Source of the DNA: an uncultured Actinomycetes bacterium
Lineage (GTDB): Bacteria; Actinomycetota; Thermoleophilia; Gaiellales; F1-60-MAGs149
Direction of reading: 5' to 3'
Length of the DNA stretch: 13,838 bases
Assembly (NCBI GenBank): GCA_903873565.1
Contig: CAIQOY010000044.1
Span: forward strand, 1-13,838
The stretch's first letter is position 1. Each line of letters starts with the position of its first letter. A model generated the notes under the pieces. It saw only the letters and a list, made by a program, of their open reading frames with translations. It was not told the origin of the DNA and made no database searches. Shown here in pieces: positions 1 through 6,969 of this stretch. Made by a program: the position numbers and the translations under genes.

Positions 1-1199
1 ACGCCCGCGGGCCCGGCGCCGACGACCGCGGCGGTGGCGAAGCGGGCGCGCCGCGGGCGCTTGGGCGCCGTCCGCTCGCGCCCCGTGCGCGGGTTGACGA
101 CGCAGGCGATCGGCAGCCCCGCGTGGTAGTGACCGATGCAGCCCTGGTTGCAGCCGATGCAGGCGATCACGTCGTCGGCGCGGTCCTCCGCGGCCTTGCG
201 CATCAGGTCGGGGTCGGCGATCAGCGCCCGGGTCATGCCGATCGCGTCGCAGACGCCGGTGGCGGCGATCTCCTCCGCGTGGGCGAGGTCGACGACGCGG
301 GTCGTCGCCACCAGCGCGACGTCCGCGGGCAGCGCGCGCCGCATCAGCGCGGCGGGCTCGGCCACGGCGTCCTCGGGCTCGGGCGGCGGCGGCACGATCC
401 AGACCGACCCCTCGTACGTCGACGAGTCGCCCATCACGGCGGAGGCGAAGTCGAGCCGGACCCGCTCGGCGAGCGTGCCGGCGATCTCGGCGCAGGCCTC
501 CGGCCCGAAGCCGTCCCACGAGCGCTCGTCGGCGGCGAGCCGGACGCCGACGGCCATCCCGCCGGCCTCGGAGCGCACCGCCTCGAGCACCTCCGCGAGG
601 AAGCGCAGGCGGCCCTCGGCCGTGGCCCCGTAGGCGTCGGTGCGCTCGTTGCGGCGCGGGTGCATGAACTGGGCCGCGAGGTACGCGTGGGAGGCCGACA
701 CCTCGACCCCGTCGATGCCGCCGAGGCGCGCGAGCCGCGTCGCGGCCGCGAAGCCGTCGACCAGCTCCGCGATCTCCGCGACGCTGAGCGCGCGCGGCTC
801 GGTCTTGAAGCGCTGCGAGGGCACGGCGGACGGGGCGACGGCGGGCGAGCGCGGCGCCGCCGAGATCTGCTCGCGGCCGCCGTGGAAGAGCTGGACGAAG
901 ACGCGCCCGTCGTGGGCGTGGACCGCGTCCGCGATCGCCCGGTAGCCCTCCTTCACCGCCGGCAGGTAGCCCCCGATCGTGTGCGCGGTCAGGAGCCCCG
1001 AGGGGTGCACCGCGGTCGCCTCCAGCCAGACCGCGGCCGCGCCGCCGCGGGCCCGGGCCTCGTGGTACGCGACGAGGTCGGCGGTCGGGACGTGGTCGTG
1101 GACGAGGCTCGTCTGGTGCGACGTCGAGACCACGCGGTTGCGCAGCGCGACGGGGCCGAGGCTCGTCGGGGTCAGGAGGTGCGGGAAGGGCCCGCTCAC
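1..1199 (-). CDS. Old-yellow-enzyme / 2,4-dienoyl-CoA reductase-family flavin oxidoreductase with 4Fe-4S site (3' end outside window)
   Basis: About 399 residues are visible; the gene runs off the left edge, so the C-terminus is missing. The N-terminal part is an FMN-binding TIM barrel: a QLFHGGRE motif at residues 103-110 and the family signature DGVEVSASHAYL followed by RRNERTDAYG (about 163-191). Next comes CIGCNQGC...C, giving Cys347, 350, 354 and 366 with C-x2-C-x3-C-x11-C spacing, the 4Fe-4S pattern of E. coli FadH. The sequence ends in VVGAGPAG, the start of an FAD/NAD Rossmann domain, so the full protein should have the two-flavin, one-cluster architecture. The family includes dienoyl-CoA reductases, trimethylamine dehydrogenase and N-demethylases; the x3 spacing favours the FadH side, but substrate cannot be assigned. 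GTG at 1199 is chosen because a TATGGT hexamer lies exactly 6 bases upstream and the protein aligns from there; a GTG at 1220 would add seven residues. It lies 109 bases downstream of the preceding gene. Confidence 0.9.
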   Translation of the reverse strand, partial: MSGPFPHLLTPTSLGPVALRNRVVSTSHQTSLVHDHVPTADLVAYHEARARGGAAAVWLEATAVHPSGLLTAHTIGGYLPAVKEGYRAIADAVHAHDGRVFVQLFHGGREQISAAPRSPAVAPSAVPSQRFKTEPRALSVAEIAELVDGFAAATRLARLGGIDGVEVSASHAYLAAQFMHPRRNERTDAYGATAEGRLRFLAEVLEAVRSEAGGMAVGVRLAADERSWDGFGPEACAEIAGTLAERVRLDFASAVMGDSSTYEGSVWIVPPPPEPEDAVAEPAALMRRALPADVALVATTRVVDLAHAEEIAATGVCDAIGMTRALIADPDLMRKAAEDRADDVIACIGCNQGCIGHYHAGLPIACVVNPRTGRERTAPKRPRRARFATAAVVGAGPAG

Positions 1200-1205
1200 G
1201 TCGTC

Positions 1206-1211
1206 ACCATA
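1206..1211 (-). promoter_or_regulatory. Candidate -10 element (TATGGT) of a leaderless promoter for the flavin oxidoreductase
   Basis: The minus strand reads TATGGT, matching TANNNT, followed by six bases and then the GTG start at 1199. That places transcription start on the first base of the start codon. No Shine-Dalgarno sequence precedes the GTG. No convincing -35 is visible, and the region where it would lie runs into the hairpin at 1233-1262. Leaderless mRNAs with this arrangement are common in Actinomycetota. The call is an inference from spacing. Confidence 0.45.
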
Positions 1212-1232
1212 GACGTGCACAGGGGGAGCGCG

Positions 1233-1262
1233 AGGGCTCGCCCACCGGGGTGGACGAGCCCT
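1233..1262 (-). terminator. Strong GC-rich hairpin, probable terminator of the Rieske/acyl-CoA operon
   Basis: An 8-bp perfect stem (AGGGCTCG with CGAGCCCT, 1233-1240 and 1255-1262) is continued, after one mismatch, by four more pairs (1242-1245 with 1250-1253) closing on a 4-base loop. It lies 46 bases past the stop of the last operon gene and before the next gene's start. There is no T-tract after it, as is usual for many GC-rich actinobacterial terminators, so it could also be a processing or stability hairpin. A weaker inverted repeat (TCGGC 1288-1292 with GCCGA 1304-1308) lies directly after the stop codon. Nothing else is seen in the 109-base gap. Confidence 0.55.
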
Positions 1263-1308
1263 GGCGTTCCCCCACCCCTGCTTTCGGTCGGCACCGCGGT
1301 ACGGCCGA

Positions 1309-3381
1309 TCATCCGCGCACGATGCGCGCGTCCAGCGCGGTCGCCCCGGCGGCCGTCGCGCGCAGCGGATTGACCTCGACCTCGGCGACCTCCGGGTGCG
1401 CGGCGAGGAAATCCCCCAATCTGCAGGCGATTCGCGCCACCGCCTCGCAGTCCACGGGGGCCTGCCCGCGGGCGCCGGCGAGGAGCGGCCAGGCCCGCAG
1501 CCCGCGCAGCAGCCCGGCAAGATGACGGAAATCCGTGGGCGCGGGCGCGAGCACGACGTCGTCGAGGACCTCGACGAAGACCCCGCCGACCCCGACCAGG
1601 ACCACCGGGCCGAAGGCCGGGTCGCGGCGGGCCCCGACCACGAGGTCGACGCCGCCGGCCTCCGCCATCCGCTCGACCCAGACGCCGTCGGGGGCGATCC
1701 CGGCCGCGGCCTCCACCGCGTGGCACATCGCGGTGAACTCCTCGGCGGCGACCTCGGGCCCGCTCACGCCGAGCACGACCCCGCCGGCGTCGGTCTTGTG
1801 GAGCAGGTCGGCGTGGACGGCCTTGAGCACCGCGGGCGCGCCGACCGCCTCCAGCGCCGCCGCGGCCTCCGCCGGCGTGGTGGCGAGACGCCCGGCCGGG
1901 AACGCGATCCCGAGCTCCTCCAGCGCGGCCCGCGCCTCCGGGTAGGCCGGGCGCTCGCCCAGCGCCCGGTCCGGGACGGGCTCGTGCGCCGCGCCCAGGA
2001 CGAGCGGCGGCCGGTCGAGGCAGGTCAGCGCGCGGACGGCGTCCTCGATGCGCGCGAACACCGGCACGCCCGCGGCGCGCATGCGGTCGAGGGTCCGGGT
2101 GCCTCCCGGCTCGACCATCGACTGCACCACCACGGCCTTGCCGTGCTCGACCGCGCTGCGCGCGATCGCCTCCGCGACCTCGACCTCCGTGTCGCCGGCC
2201 TCCGGGTGGTAGTCGCCGTAGCCGCCGAAGTAGCCCGTCATCACCAGCGCGTCGACCTCCGGGGCCGCCAGCACCGCGTCGGCGACGGCGTGGAAGTCCC
2301 ACACGCGCGAGCCGTCGACGCCGGCCAGGTCGACCGGGTTCTGGGCGACGGCGTTGCGCAGCACCGGCTCGATGCGGGCGCTGGTCTCGGCGGAGAAGGC
2401 CGCCACCTCGAGTCCCGCCTCGGTGACCGTGTCGCTGGCCACGACGCCGTGTCCGCCGCCGTCGGCGAGGATCGCGACCCGACGCCGGCCGAGCCCGAAG
2501 CCCCCGCGCAGGACGGAGACGGCGTCCACGAACTGGCCCGGCGTGTCGACCACCACCGCGCCCGCGTCCCGGCAGATCGCGCGCAGGACCCGCGACTCCG
2601 CCGCCAGGACCCCGGTGTGCGACGCCGCCGCGTGGGCGCCGGCCGCGGAGCGCCCGGCGTTGAAGAGGACCACGGGCTTGATCGCCGCGGCCTCGCGCAC
2701 CGCCTCGGCGAACGCGACGCCGTCGCGCGGCGCCTCGATGTAGGCGCCGATGACGCGGGTCGGCTCGTGGTGGGCGTAGTCGCGGATGAAGTCGGCGAGG
2801 GTGAGGTCCGCCTGGTTGCCGACGCTGGCGAAGCGGGTCAGCCCGAGGCCGGCGTGCTCGAGCAGCAGCGCGACCTCGAGGGCGAGGTTGCCGCTCTGCG
2901 TCGCGAAGCCGAGGTCGCCGGACGGGAACGTGCCGCCGTAGACGTTGAGGCGCTGGGCGTCCTCGTAGAGGCCGAGGCAGTTCGGCCCGAGCAGGCAGGC
3001 GCCGGCGGCGCGCACCTCCTCCACCATCGCCGCCTGGACGGCGGCCCCCTCCGCCCCGGTCTCGCCGAAGCCGGCGCTGATCACGACGATCGCCCGCGCC
3101 CCGAGGGCGAGCGACCCGCGGATCGCGTCGGGCACGCCCGGCGCGGGGACCACGACCACGGCCAGGTCGACGCGCGCGTCGACGTCCTCGATCGCCGTGT
3201 GGACGGGGATCCCGTAGAGCTCGCCGCCGCGCAGGCTGACGAAGTGCGTCGCGCGCAGGTCCTGCGTCTCCGCGAACGACTTGGTGACCCACCCGCCCCA
3301 CTTGAGCGTGTCGCCGGTGGCCCCGACCAGCAGGACACTGCGGGGCTCGAACAGCGCGGTCAGGTCGCGGCGCTCGCTCAT
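1309..3381 (-). CDS. NDP-forming (ADP-forming-type) acyl-CoA synthetase, fused alpha-beta subunits (copy 1)
   Basis: This 690-residue protein belongs to the acetate-CoA ligase (ADP-forming) / succinyl-CoA-synthetase-like superfamily, which joins a carboxylic acid to CoA through a phosphohistidine intermediate. Domains in order: CoA-binding Rossmann domain (about 8-140, starting FEPRSVLLVGAT, with LGPNCLG at 131-137); a flavodoxin-like ligase region containing SHTG, with His255 the likely phosphorylated histidine; a second ligase region (about 300-460); and a C-terminal ATP-grasp domain (about 475-690) with VLKAVHADLLHKTDAGGV at 518-535 and EVEVNPL at 667-673. The fused length is normal for the family. 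ATG at 3381 overlaps the dehydrogenase stop in ATGA, with GGAG five bases upstream. It is the last gene of the operon. The acid it activates is unknown; members act on acetate, pimelate, ferulate and others. A much longer open frame upstream is only antisense-free read-through and was not used. Confidence 0.93.
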   Translation of the reverse strand: MSERRDLTALFEPRSVLLVGATGDTLKWGGWVTKSFAETQDLRATHFVSLRGGELYGIPVHTAIEDVDARVDLAVVVVPAPGVPDAIRGSLALGARAIVVISAGFGETGAEGAAVQAAMVEEVRAAGACLLGPNCLGLYEDAQRLNVYGGTFPSGDLGFATQSGNLALEVALLLEHAGLGLTRFASVGNQADLTLADFIRDYAHHEPTRVIGAYIEAPRDGVAFAEAVREAAAIKPVVLFNAGRSAAGAHAAASHTGVLAAESRVLRAICRDAGAVVVDTPGQFVDAVSVLRGGFGLGRRRVAILADGGGHGVVASDTVTEAGLEVAAFSAETSARIEPVLRNAVAQNPVDLAGVDGSRVWDFHAVADAVLAAPEVDALVMTGYFGGYGDYHPEAGDTEVEVAEAIARSAVEHGKAVVVQSMVEPGGTRTLDRMRAAGVPVFARIEDAVRALTCLDRPPLVLGAAHEPVPDRALGERPAYPEARAALEELGIAFPAGRLATTPAEAAAALEAVGAPAVLKAVHADLLHKTDAGGVVLGVSGPEVAAEEFTAMCHAVEAAAGIAPDGVWVERMAEAGGVDLVVGARRDPAFGPVVLVGVGGVFVEVLDDVVLAPAPTDFRHLAGLLRGLRAWPLLAGARGQAPVDCEAVARIACRLGDFLAAHPEVAEVEVNPLRATAAGATALDARIVRG

Positions 3382-4571
3382 CCCATCTCCGCGGGGTCGA
3401 CGGCGAGCGTGGCGGGCACCCCCCGCTTGACGAGGGCGTTGGCGACGATCAGGCGCTGGATCTCGGAGGTGCCCTCCCAGATCCGGTCGACGCGCAGCTC
3501 GCGCAGGAACCGCTCCGCGGCGTTCCGGCGCATGTAGCCGCGCCCGCCCCAGACCTGCACGCAGCGGTCGGCGCAGGCGTAGGCCCGCTCGGAGGCGAAC
3601 AGCTTGGCCATCGAGGCGCGCGCGTGGACGAGCTTGGCCGGCGCGCCGTCGTCGAACATCTGCGCGCACTGGTAGGTCAAGAGCCGCGCGGCGACGCAGT
3701 CGGCCGCCGAATCGGCGAGCGGGAAGCTGACGCCCTGGAAGTCCATGATCGGCTGCCCGAACTGCTCGCGCTCGACCGCCCAGTCGACGGCCTCGTCGAG
3801 CAGGCGCCGCATCGCGCCGACGCAGCGCGCGGCGATGTGGATGCGCTCCTCCACGAACCACGCGTGCTGGCCCGCGTCGCCCCGGCCGACCTGGCCGGGG
3901 CCGCCGAGCACCGCGGACTCGGGCACCACGCAGTCGAGCCGGAAGGTCGGGTGCCCATCGGGGAAGACGTGCGTGAAGGCCGGGTCGTCGACGATCTCGA
4001 CCCCGGGGGTGTCGCGGTCGACGAGGAACAGGGTGGGCAGGAGCGCCTCGCCCTCCACCACGTTGGCCATCACGATCAGGAAGTCCGCGTGGTCGCCGGA
4101 GGTCACGAACCACTTCTCGCCCGTGATCCGGAAGCCGCCGTCGACCCGCACGGCGCGCGCCTCGATGCCGGAGGCGTCGGACCCCGCATTGCGCTCCGTG
4201 ACGGCGTAGGCGTCGGCGCGCTCGCCGGCGAGCGTGGGCCGCAGGTAGGCGTCGATCTGCTCGGGCGTGCCGAGCGCGAGCACGTTGTAGGCGCCGCCCG
4301 CCAGCCACCAGAGGCCGTTCGTGACGCGCCCGAGCTCCTCGTGCACGATCACGTGCTCCATCATCGACCAGCCCTGCCCGCCGTGCTCGGGCGCGTGGTT
4401 GCCCCCGACGAGCCGCAGCTCGCGGGCGCGCCGCCGGATCTCCGCCTTGACCTCGTCGGGCACGCGCCCGCCGGCCAGCTCCGCGGCCTCCTCGTGGGGC
4501 AGGAGCTCGTCGGCGAACGCGCGCGCCCGCTCACGCAGGTCGCGCTGGTCGGGCGTCAGGGCGACGTCCAT
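3378..4571 (-). CDS. Acyl-CoA dehydrogenase
   Basis: This 397-residue protein has the usual length and layout of FAD-dependent acyl-CoA dehydrogenases: N-terminal helical domain (1-120), middle beta domain (about 121-225) with AVTERNAGSD at 123-132 and EKWFVTSGDHAD at 152-163, and C-terminal helical domain with the FAD-contacting segment EREQFGQPIMDFQ. WEGTSEIQRLIVANAL at 365-380 places Glu366 where short- and medium-chain enzymes keep the catalytic base. It should oxidise an acyl-CoA to the 2,3-enoyl-CoA and pass electrons to electron-transfer flavoprotein, which is not in the window. It lies between two acyl-CoA synthetase genes and overlaps both (TGATG upstream, ATGA downstream), so it probably acts on a thioester that one of them makes. 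Chain length or substrate class cannot be read from the sequence; a large or unusual acyl group is possible. Confidence 0.95.
   Translation of the reverse strand: MDVALTPDQRDLRERARAFADELLPHEEAAELAGGRVPDEVKAEIRRRARELRLVGGNHAPEHGGQGWSMMEHVIVHEELGRVTNGLWWLAGGAYNVLALGTPEQIDAYLRPTLAGERADAYAVTERNAGSDASGIEARAVRVDGGFRITGEKWFVTSGDHADFLIVMANVVEGEALLPTLFLVDRDTPGVEIVDDPAFTHVFPDGHPTFRLDCVVPESAVLGGPGQVGRGDAGQHAWFVEERIHIAARCVGAMRRLLDEAVDWAVEREQFGQPIMDFQGVSFPLADSAADCVAARLLTYQCAQMFDDGAPAKLVHARASMAKLFASERAYACADRCVQVWGGRGYMRRNAAERFLRELRVDRIWEGTSEIQRLIVANALVKRGVPATLAVDPAEMG
3387..3390 (-). promoter_or_regulatory. Ribosome binding site (GGAG) for acyl-CoA synthetase copy 1
   Basis: GGAG lies five bases before the ATG at 3381, inside the last codons of the acyl-CoA dehydrogenase gene. 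It supports this start over the in-frame open extension that continues into the dehydrogenase. Together with the ATGA overlap it points to coupled translation. Confidence 0.6.
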
Positions 4572-6613
4572 CAGCCCTCCTCGGACAGCACGATCAGCGC
4601 GTCGAGGGCGATCCCCTCGCCGTCCCGCACGACCAGCGGGTTGACGTCGATCTCCGAGACGCGGGGGTGGTCGTGGGCGACCCGGCCGAGGACCACGAGG
4701 GCGTCGGCCACGGCCCGCACCTCCTCGTCCGCGAGCCGGTGCGCGAGCGGCCCCACCTCGCGCACGAGGCGCTCGGCGTCGCCCGGGCCGATCGGGGCGA
4801 GCGCGGCGCGCGCCGTGTCGCCGACCGCCTCGGCCCACGAGCCGCCGACCCCGACGACCACCACGGGGCCGTAGAGCGGGTCGCGGACGAGGCCGCAGAG
4901 CACCTCGGCGCCGCCGCGGATCTCCTCGCAGACCAGCACCGGCCCGCCGATCCGCTCGGCGGCGGCCGCCGCGCGGTCGGGATCCGTGCAGCCCAGGATC
5001 ACGCCGCCGTGCTTCTCCTTGTGCGCCGGCCCGTCGGACTTGACCACGACCGTGGCCCCGATCTCCTCGGCGGCCCGGCGGGCCGCGTCGGGGTCGGCCG
5101 CGCGGATCTCGCGCGGCGCGGCGATCCCGTAGCGCACGAGCACCGCCTTGGCGTCCGCCTCGGCGAGGTGGCCGTCGGGCCGGGCGAGCTCGGGGGCGTC
5201 CACCGGCGCCGCCCCCGCGGGAGGCGCCTCCGGCACGCGCGGCGACCACTGCGCGGCCCGGGCGATCGCGCGCATCCCCATCCCGGCGCCGATCAGGACC
5301 GGCACGCCGCCGCGGGCGGCCTCGAGGACGCACTCGTCGGCGGGATCGGAGACCGCGGTCGACAGCACGGCGCAGAACGCGCCGCCGGCCAGCGCCGCGT
5401 CCGCCATCGCGCGGCAGGCGTCGAGGGCGTTGTCGCGCTCGCCGTTCGAGAAGCGCCAGGACTGGTCGATGTTGATGACGAGGTTGTCGACCTCCGGGTG
5501 CGTCGCGCAGCGCATCGTCAGGTCCGGGACGATCACCTCCGGATCGGCGAAGGCCCAGTAGTCGATCGGGTTGTGCACGCCGTGGAAGGGGTAGGCGGCG
5601 TCGATGTCGCGGGCCAGGTCGTCCGGCAGGGGCGTCAGCGGCATCCCCGCGGCGTCCGCCAGGTCCGCGACGAGCTCCGCCTCGCCGCCGGAGTTCGTCA
5701 GCACCACCGTGCGCAGGCCGTGCGGGCGGCGCGGCGCGCCGAGGACCTCGAGCTGCTCCAGCCACTCGCCGTAGTCGTCGACCCGGATCGCCCCGTAGGA
5801 GCGGCAGAGCGCGTCGAAGGCGCGGTCGGACCCGACGATGGCGCCCGTGTGCGCCATCGCGTTGCGCGCCGCCACCTCGCTGCGGCCGACCTTCATGACC
5901 ACGACGGGCTTGCCCGCCTCCGCGGCGCGCTCGAGGGCGACGCGGAACGCCGCCGGGCGGCGCACCGCCTCGAGGAACAGGCCGATCGCGCGCGTGCCCT
6001 CGTCGGCGGCGTGGAAGGCCAGCCAGTCGGAGGCGTCGCGGCTCGTCTCGGAGCCGATCGACACGACGTTGCGGAAGCCGACGCGGGGCCCGAGCGCCAG
6101 CACGGCCTCGCCGATCGAGCCCGACCCGACGATCGCCGCGACGGCGCCCGGGCGGAAGCCCGGGCAGATCGTGCCGATCCAGCCCGAGGGACGCTCGGGC
6201 ACGGCGATGCCCATGCAGTTGAAGCCCACGCAGACGGCGTCGGCGGCGTTCAGGCGCTCCCGCACCTGGGCGCGTGCGGCGTCGCCCTCCTCGCCGGCCG
6301 CCTCCGCACCGAGGCCCGGGATCACGAAGGTGCGGTGGCCGGCCGCCAGCGCCTCCTCGAGCGCGGGCACGATCGTGCGCGCGCCGAGCCCGATGGCGAC
6401 AACGTCGGGCCGCCACGGCAGGTCCGCGATGGAGGGGACGCAGGGCACGCCGCCGGCCGTCTCGCGGGTCGGATGCACCCCCACCACCTCGCCGCCGTGG
6501 GCGGACAGGTTCTCGATCAGCGTGTAGCCGAGGCCGCGATCGGAGGCCCCGACGACCGCGGCGCGGCGGACGTCGAGGAGCGGGGCGAAGTCGGTGCGCA
6601 GGGCGTCGGTCAT
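4571..6613 (-). CDS. NDP-forming acyl-CoA synthetase, fused alpha-beta subunits (copy 2)
   Basis: A 680-residue protein with the same domain order as copy 1: CoA-binding Rossmann domain (about 10-140, with AAVVGASDRGLGY near residue 18), ligase region with AHTGA and likely phosphohistidine His255, second ligase region (about 300-455), and ATP-grasp domain (about 470-680) with Lys525, GGVILG and DVNPL at 656-660. The two copies are clearly diverged; for example, the ATP-grasp loop reads HKEKHGGV here but HKTDAGGV in copy 1, and the segment GFNCMG replaces GPNCLG. Both catalytic histidines fall at residue 255 and both ATP-grasp domains are present, so each should be active. The ATG at 6613 shares ATGA with the end of the small gene upstream; GAGGAG is present but about 14 bases away. 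Two different synthetases in one operon suggest two acid substrates or two successive activation steps. Confidence 0.92.
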   Translation of the reverse strand: MTDALRTDFAPLLDVRRAAVVGASDRGLGYTLIENLSAHGGEVVGVHPTRETAGGVPCVPSIADLPWRPDVVAIGLGARTIVPALEEALAAGHRTFVIPGLGAEAAGEEGDAARAQVRERLNAADAVCVGFNCMGIAVPERPSGWIGTICPGFRPGAVAAIVGSGSIGEAVLALGPRVGFRNVVSIGSETSRDASDWLAFHAADEGTRAIGLFLEAVRRPAAFRVALERAAEAGKPVVVMKVGRSEVAARNAMAHTGAIVGSDRAFDALCRSYGAIRVDDYGEWLEQLEVLGAPRRPHGLRTVVLTNSGGEAELVADLADAAGMPLTPLPDDLARDIDAAYPFHGVHNPIDYWAFADPEVIVPDLTMRCATHPEVDNLVINIDQSWRFSNGERDNALDACRAMADAALAGGAFCAVLSTAVSDPADECVLEAARGGVPVLIGAGMGMRAIARAAQWSPRVPEAPPAGAAPVDAPELARPDGHLAEADAKAVLVRYGIAAPREIRAADPDAARRAAEEIGATVVVKSDGPAHKEKHGGVILGCTDPDRAAAAAERIGGPVLVCEEIRGGAEVLCGLVRDPLYGPVVVVGVGGSWAEAVGDTARAALAPIGPGDAERLVREVGPLAHRLADEEVRAVADALVVLGRVAHDHPRVSEIDVNPLVVRDGEGIALDALIVLSEEG
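4576..4582 (-). promoter_or_regulatory. Ribosome binding site (GAGGAGG) for the acyl-CoA dehydrogenase
   Basis: GAGGAGG is a near-perfect Shine-Dalgarno sequence four bases before the ATG at 4571, embedded in the last codons of the upstream synthetase gene. It fixes the dehydrogenase start and contrasts with the first genes of the units, which have none. Confidence 0.75.
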
Positions 6614-6969
6614 GACGGGTCGAGCATCTCCTCGAGTCGGCGGGAGCGGGCCTCGTCGTCGGGCCCGAGGCGCAGGACGCCCGGGGCGAGACGGTACTGG
6701 TCGCGCAGGATCTCCGCGAGGATCACGTGCTCGGGCGCGGCCACCCCGGCCTCCCGCCCGCGCTCCACGAGCGCCGTCAGGGCCGCGAGGTAGGCCAGCC
6801 AGGCCGCCGCGTCGCCCGTGCGGATCAGCTCGCGGATGCGCGCTTCGCCGAGCGCATCGGGCGCCTCGCCCAGCGCCCCGGCGATGCGGTCGACCAGGAT
6901 CGGGCCGAAGCGCTCGACCTCCGGGGTCAGCCCGAGCCAGTCGTGACGGCCGTGGCTACGGCCCGTCAT
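6610..6969 (-). CDS. Small protein of unknown function (119 aa) between the Rieske oxygenase and acyl-CoA synthetase
   Basis: I do not recognise this family. The 119-residue product is soluble and looks mostly helical, without Cys, a signal peptide, membrane segment or metal-binding motif. It begins MTGRSHGRHDWLGL, has Ala/Leu-rich helices in the middle (about 24-73), and an acidic/basic C-terminus ending EEMLDPS. It is likely real: its ATG overlaps the Rieske stop by 14 bases, its own stop overlaps the next start in ATGA, and its codon use has the same G/C third-position bias as its neighbours. The only Shine-Dalgarno-like sequence is weak and distant, consistent with coupled translation. 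Its place right after the oxygenase makes an accessory role possible (assembly, small-subunit-like partner, or substrate handling), but that is inference from position only. Confidence 0.75.
   Translation of the reverse strand: MTGRSHGRHDWLGLTPEVERFGPILVDRIAGALGEAPDALGEARIRELIRTGDAAAWLAYLAALTALVERGREAGVAAPEHVILAEILRDQYRLAPGVLRLGPDDEARSRRLEEMLDPS

Noticed and set aside
1..1199. Naming the flavin oxidoreductase fadH or a trimethylamine dehydrogenase
   Set aside because: The Cys spacing is FadH-like, but the family includes many substrates, the active-site region differs (SHAYL in place of the usual HGYL or FadH sequence), and the C-terminus is outside the window.
3382..4308. Upstream extension of acyl-CoA synthetase copy 1 to 4308
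   Set aside because: It is a shadow frame in the dehydrogenase gene. The family's normal N-terminus begins at the ATG at 3381, which has a GGAG and ATGA overlap.
1396..6793. Long plus-strand open frames opposite the acyl-CoA synthetases and dehydrogenase (for example 1396-3537 and 4667-6793)
   Set aside because: Same codon-bias artefact: Arg/Gly/Ala-rich, no domain match, and entirely within strongly supported genes.
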